Assembly: GCA_937996755.1 (NCBI GenBank)
Contig: CALKUS010000096.1
Span: 1 to 15,712, forward strand
DNA length: 15,712 nucleotides
Reading direction: 5' to 3'
Origin: an uncultured Pseudomonadota bacterium
Lineage (GTDB): Bacteria; Pseudomonadota; Gammaproteobacteria; Xanthomonadales; Ahniellaceae
Of the stretch, positions 14,564 through 15,712 are shown in pieces; within the stretch, counting starts at the first letter, position 1, and each line of letters starts with the position of its first letter. The notes beneath the pieces were generated by a model that was not told where the DNA came from, searched no databases, and saw only the letters and a program-made list of their open reading frames with translations. The position numbers and the translations under genes were made by a program.

Positions 14564-15712
14564 TCAGCGCTTCCGCGTGATGCCGCCGAGGATGCCGCGC
14601 AGGATCTGCTGGCCCAGCTTGTTGCCGACCGTGCGTGCGGTCGACTTCGCCATCGCCTCGACGGCGCCCTGGCGGCGCTTCGTGCCAAACAGCCAGTCCT
14701 TCACCGTCTGCCCGATGCCGCCGCCTTCCGCGGGCGCGGGCGCGCCGGCCGGCGCCGGCGTGCCATTCGTCGCCGCGGCCGGCGCGTCGGCATGTTCGCG
14801 CGCGGCGCGTGCCGCGAGCACTTCCTCGGCCGATTCGCGATCGACGCGCGTGTCGTACTTGCCGCCGACGGGCGAGCGCGACCGCACCGTTGCACGTTCT
14901 TCGTCGGAAATCGTGCCGATGCGACAATGTGGCGGCGCCATGTAGGTCTTCTCGACCGGCAACGGGATGCCGCCTTCCTGCAGCGTCGAAACGAGCGCTT
15001 CGCCGACGCCGAGCTGCGTGATCACGTCGACCACCTTGAACTTCGGGTTCGGCGCGAACGTTTCCGCCGCCGTGCGCACGGCCTTCTGGTCGCGCGGCGT
15101 GAACGCGCGCAGCGCGTGCTGCACGCGGTTGCCGAGCTGGCCCAGGATGTCCGGCGGCACGTCGTCGGGCAACTGCGTGATGAAGTAGACGCCGACGCCC
15201 TTGGAGCGGATCAGTCGCACCACCTGCTCGACGCGCTCGAGCAGAGCGGACGGGGCGTCGTCGAACAGCAGGTGCGCCTCGTCGAAGAAGAACACGAGCT
15301 TTGGCTGCTCGAGGTCGCCCACCTCGGGCAGGCGCTCGAACAACTCCGACAGCATCCACAGCAGGAAGCTCGCGTACAGCCGCGGCTTCAGGATCAGGCG
15401 CTCGGCCGAGAGGATGTTGACGATGCCGCGCCCCGACATCTCCTGCTTCATGAAATCGGCGAGGTCGAGCGCGGGCTCGGCGAAGAATTCCTGCGCGCCT
15501 TCGTTCTCGAGCGACAGGATCGCGCGCTGGATGGCTGCGATCGACGCGGGGCTCACCAGCCCGTATTTCGCGGAGATCGCCTTCGCGTGCTCGGACGTGT
15601 AAGCGAGCACCGCGCGCAGGTCGTCGAGGTCGAGCAGCAACAGGCCCTCGTCGTCGGCCAGGCGGAACACCACCTGCAGCACGCCGGTCTGCACGTCGTT
15701 CAGCTCGAACAG
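14564..15712 (-). CDS. DUF853/HerA-like ATPase, C-terminal part (start beyond the window)
   Basis: About 382 C-terminal residues; the frame is open to the right edge, so the N-terminus with Walker A is not visible. Family: HerA-like helicase C-terminal, DUF853 (YjgR type), usually about 500 residues. Visible: LLDLDDLRAVL, the AISAKYGLVSPASIAAIQR segment, MSGRGIVNILSAERL, a Walker B KLVFFFDEAHLLF near bases 15270-15310, a sensor-like VGVYFITQLPDDVP, and GNRVQHALRAFTPRD. A Pro/Ala-rich linker about 85 residues before the end separates the ATPase from a short tail (GIGQTVKDWLFGTKRR...), typical of this family. Cellular role not established; DNA translocation or remodelling is inferred from HerA/FtsK kinship. 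Confidence 0.9.
   Translation of the reverse strand: MFELNDVQTGVLQVVFRLADDEGLLLLDLDDLRAVLAYTSEHAKAISAKYGLVSPASIAAIQRAILSLENEGAQEFFAEPALDLADFMKQEMSGRGIVNILSAERLILKPRLYASFLLWMLSELFERLPEVGDLEQPKLVFFFDEAHLLFDDAPSALLERVEQVVRLIRSKGVGVYFITQLPDDVPPDILGQLGNRVQHALRAFTPRDQKAVRTAAETFAPNPKFKVVDVITQLGVGEALVSTLQEGGIPLPVEKTYMAPPHCRIGTISDEERATVRSRSPVGGKYDTRVDRESAEEVLAARAAREHADAPAAATNGTPAPAGAPAPAEGGGIGQTVKDWLFGTKRRQGAVEAMAKSTARTVGNKLGQQILRGILGGITRKR

Overview
The window is GC-rich (roughly 70% by eye) and tightly packed chromosomal DNA from a gammaproteobacterium. A Xanthomonadales/Lysobacterales member (Lysobacter- or Luteimonas-like) fits best. The basis is the NAD-type isocitrate dehydrogenase, GreB, DUF3025 next to rimO, secreted PPC-domain metalloproteases, FadL-type porins, and intergenic palindromes whose translations look like familiar spurious ORFs of that order. 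This placement is inference, not proof. No tRNA, rRNA, insertion sequence, CRISPR array or phage gene was seen.

Layout, left to right. (1) 1-2071: the 3' end of an OmpR-type response regulator, its histidine kinase partner, and a 58-aa exported Cys/His peptide. The kinase frame runs on open for about 165 codons past its ATPase domain, straight through the small-peptide gene. (2) 2068-3072: NAD-dependent isocitrate dehydrogenase, closed by a strong bidirectional terminator (3096-3123). (3) 3148-5717, minus: a two-gene unit of a 91-aa exported protein and a 763-aa secreted zinc metalloprotease, 2 nt apart. (4) 5890-6687, minus: thiD, divergent from a FadL-family outer-membrane protein (6841-7986, plus) that ends in a textbook rho-independent terminator. 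(5) 8054-8342: a gene-free stretch of at least six hairpins, most with perfect stems. (6) 8350-10859, minus: a membrane diguanylate cyclase with a TPR sensor, translationally overlapping a HIT-family hydrolase. (7) 11013-13129, plus: rimO overlapping a DUF3025 gene. (8) greB (minus), overlapping the DUF3025 gene tail to tail and divergent from a DUF72 gene (plus). (9) 14564 to the right edge, minus: C-terminal part of a DUF853/HerA-like ATPase.

Most genes are housekeeping or common accessory families. The most unusual part is the hairpin array at 8054-8342. Its outermost hairpins carry an identical 17-bp core in inverted orientation, so it looks like a bounded element rather than random intergenic sequence. 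Second in interest are the two small exported proteins (1674-1850 and 5442-5717), each tied to a recognisable system: a two-component pair and a secreted protease.
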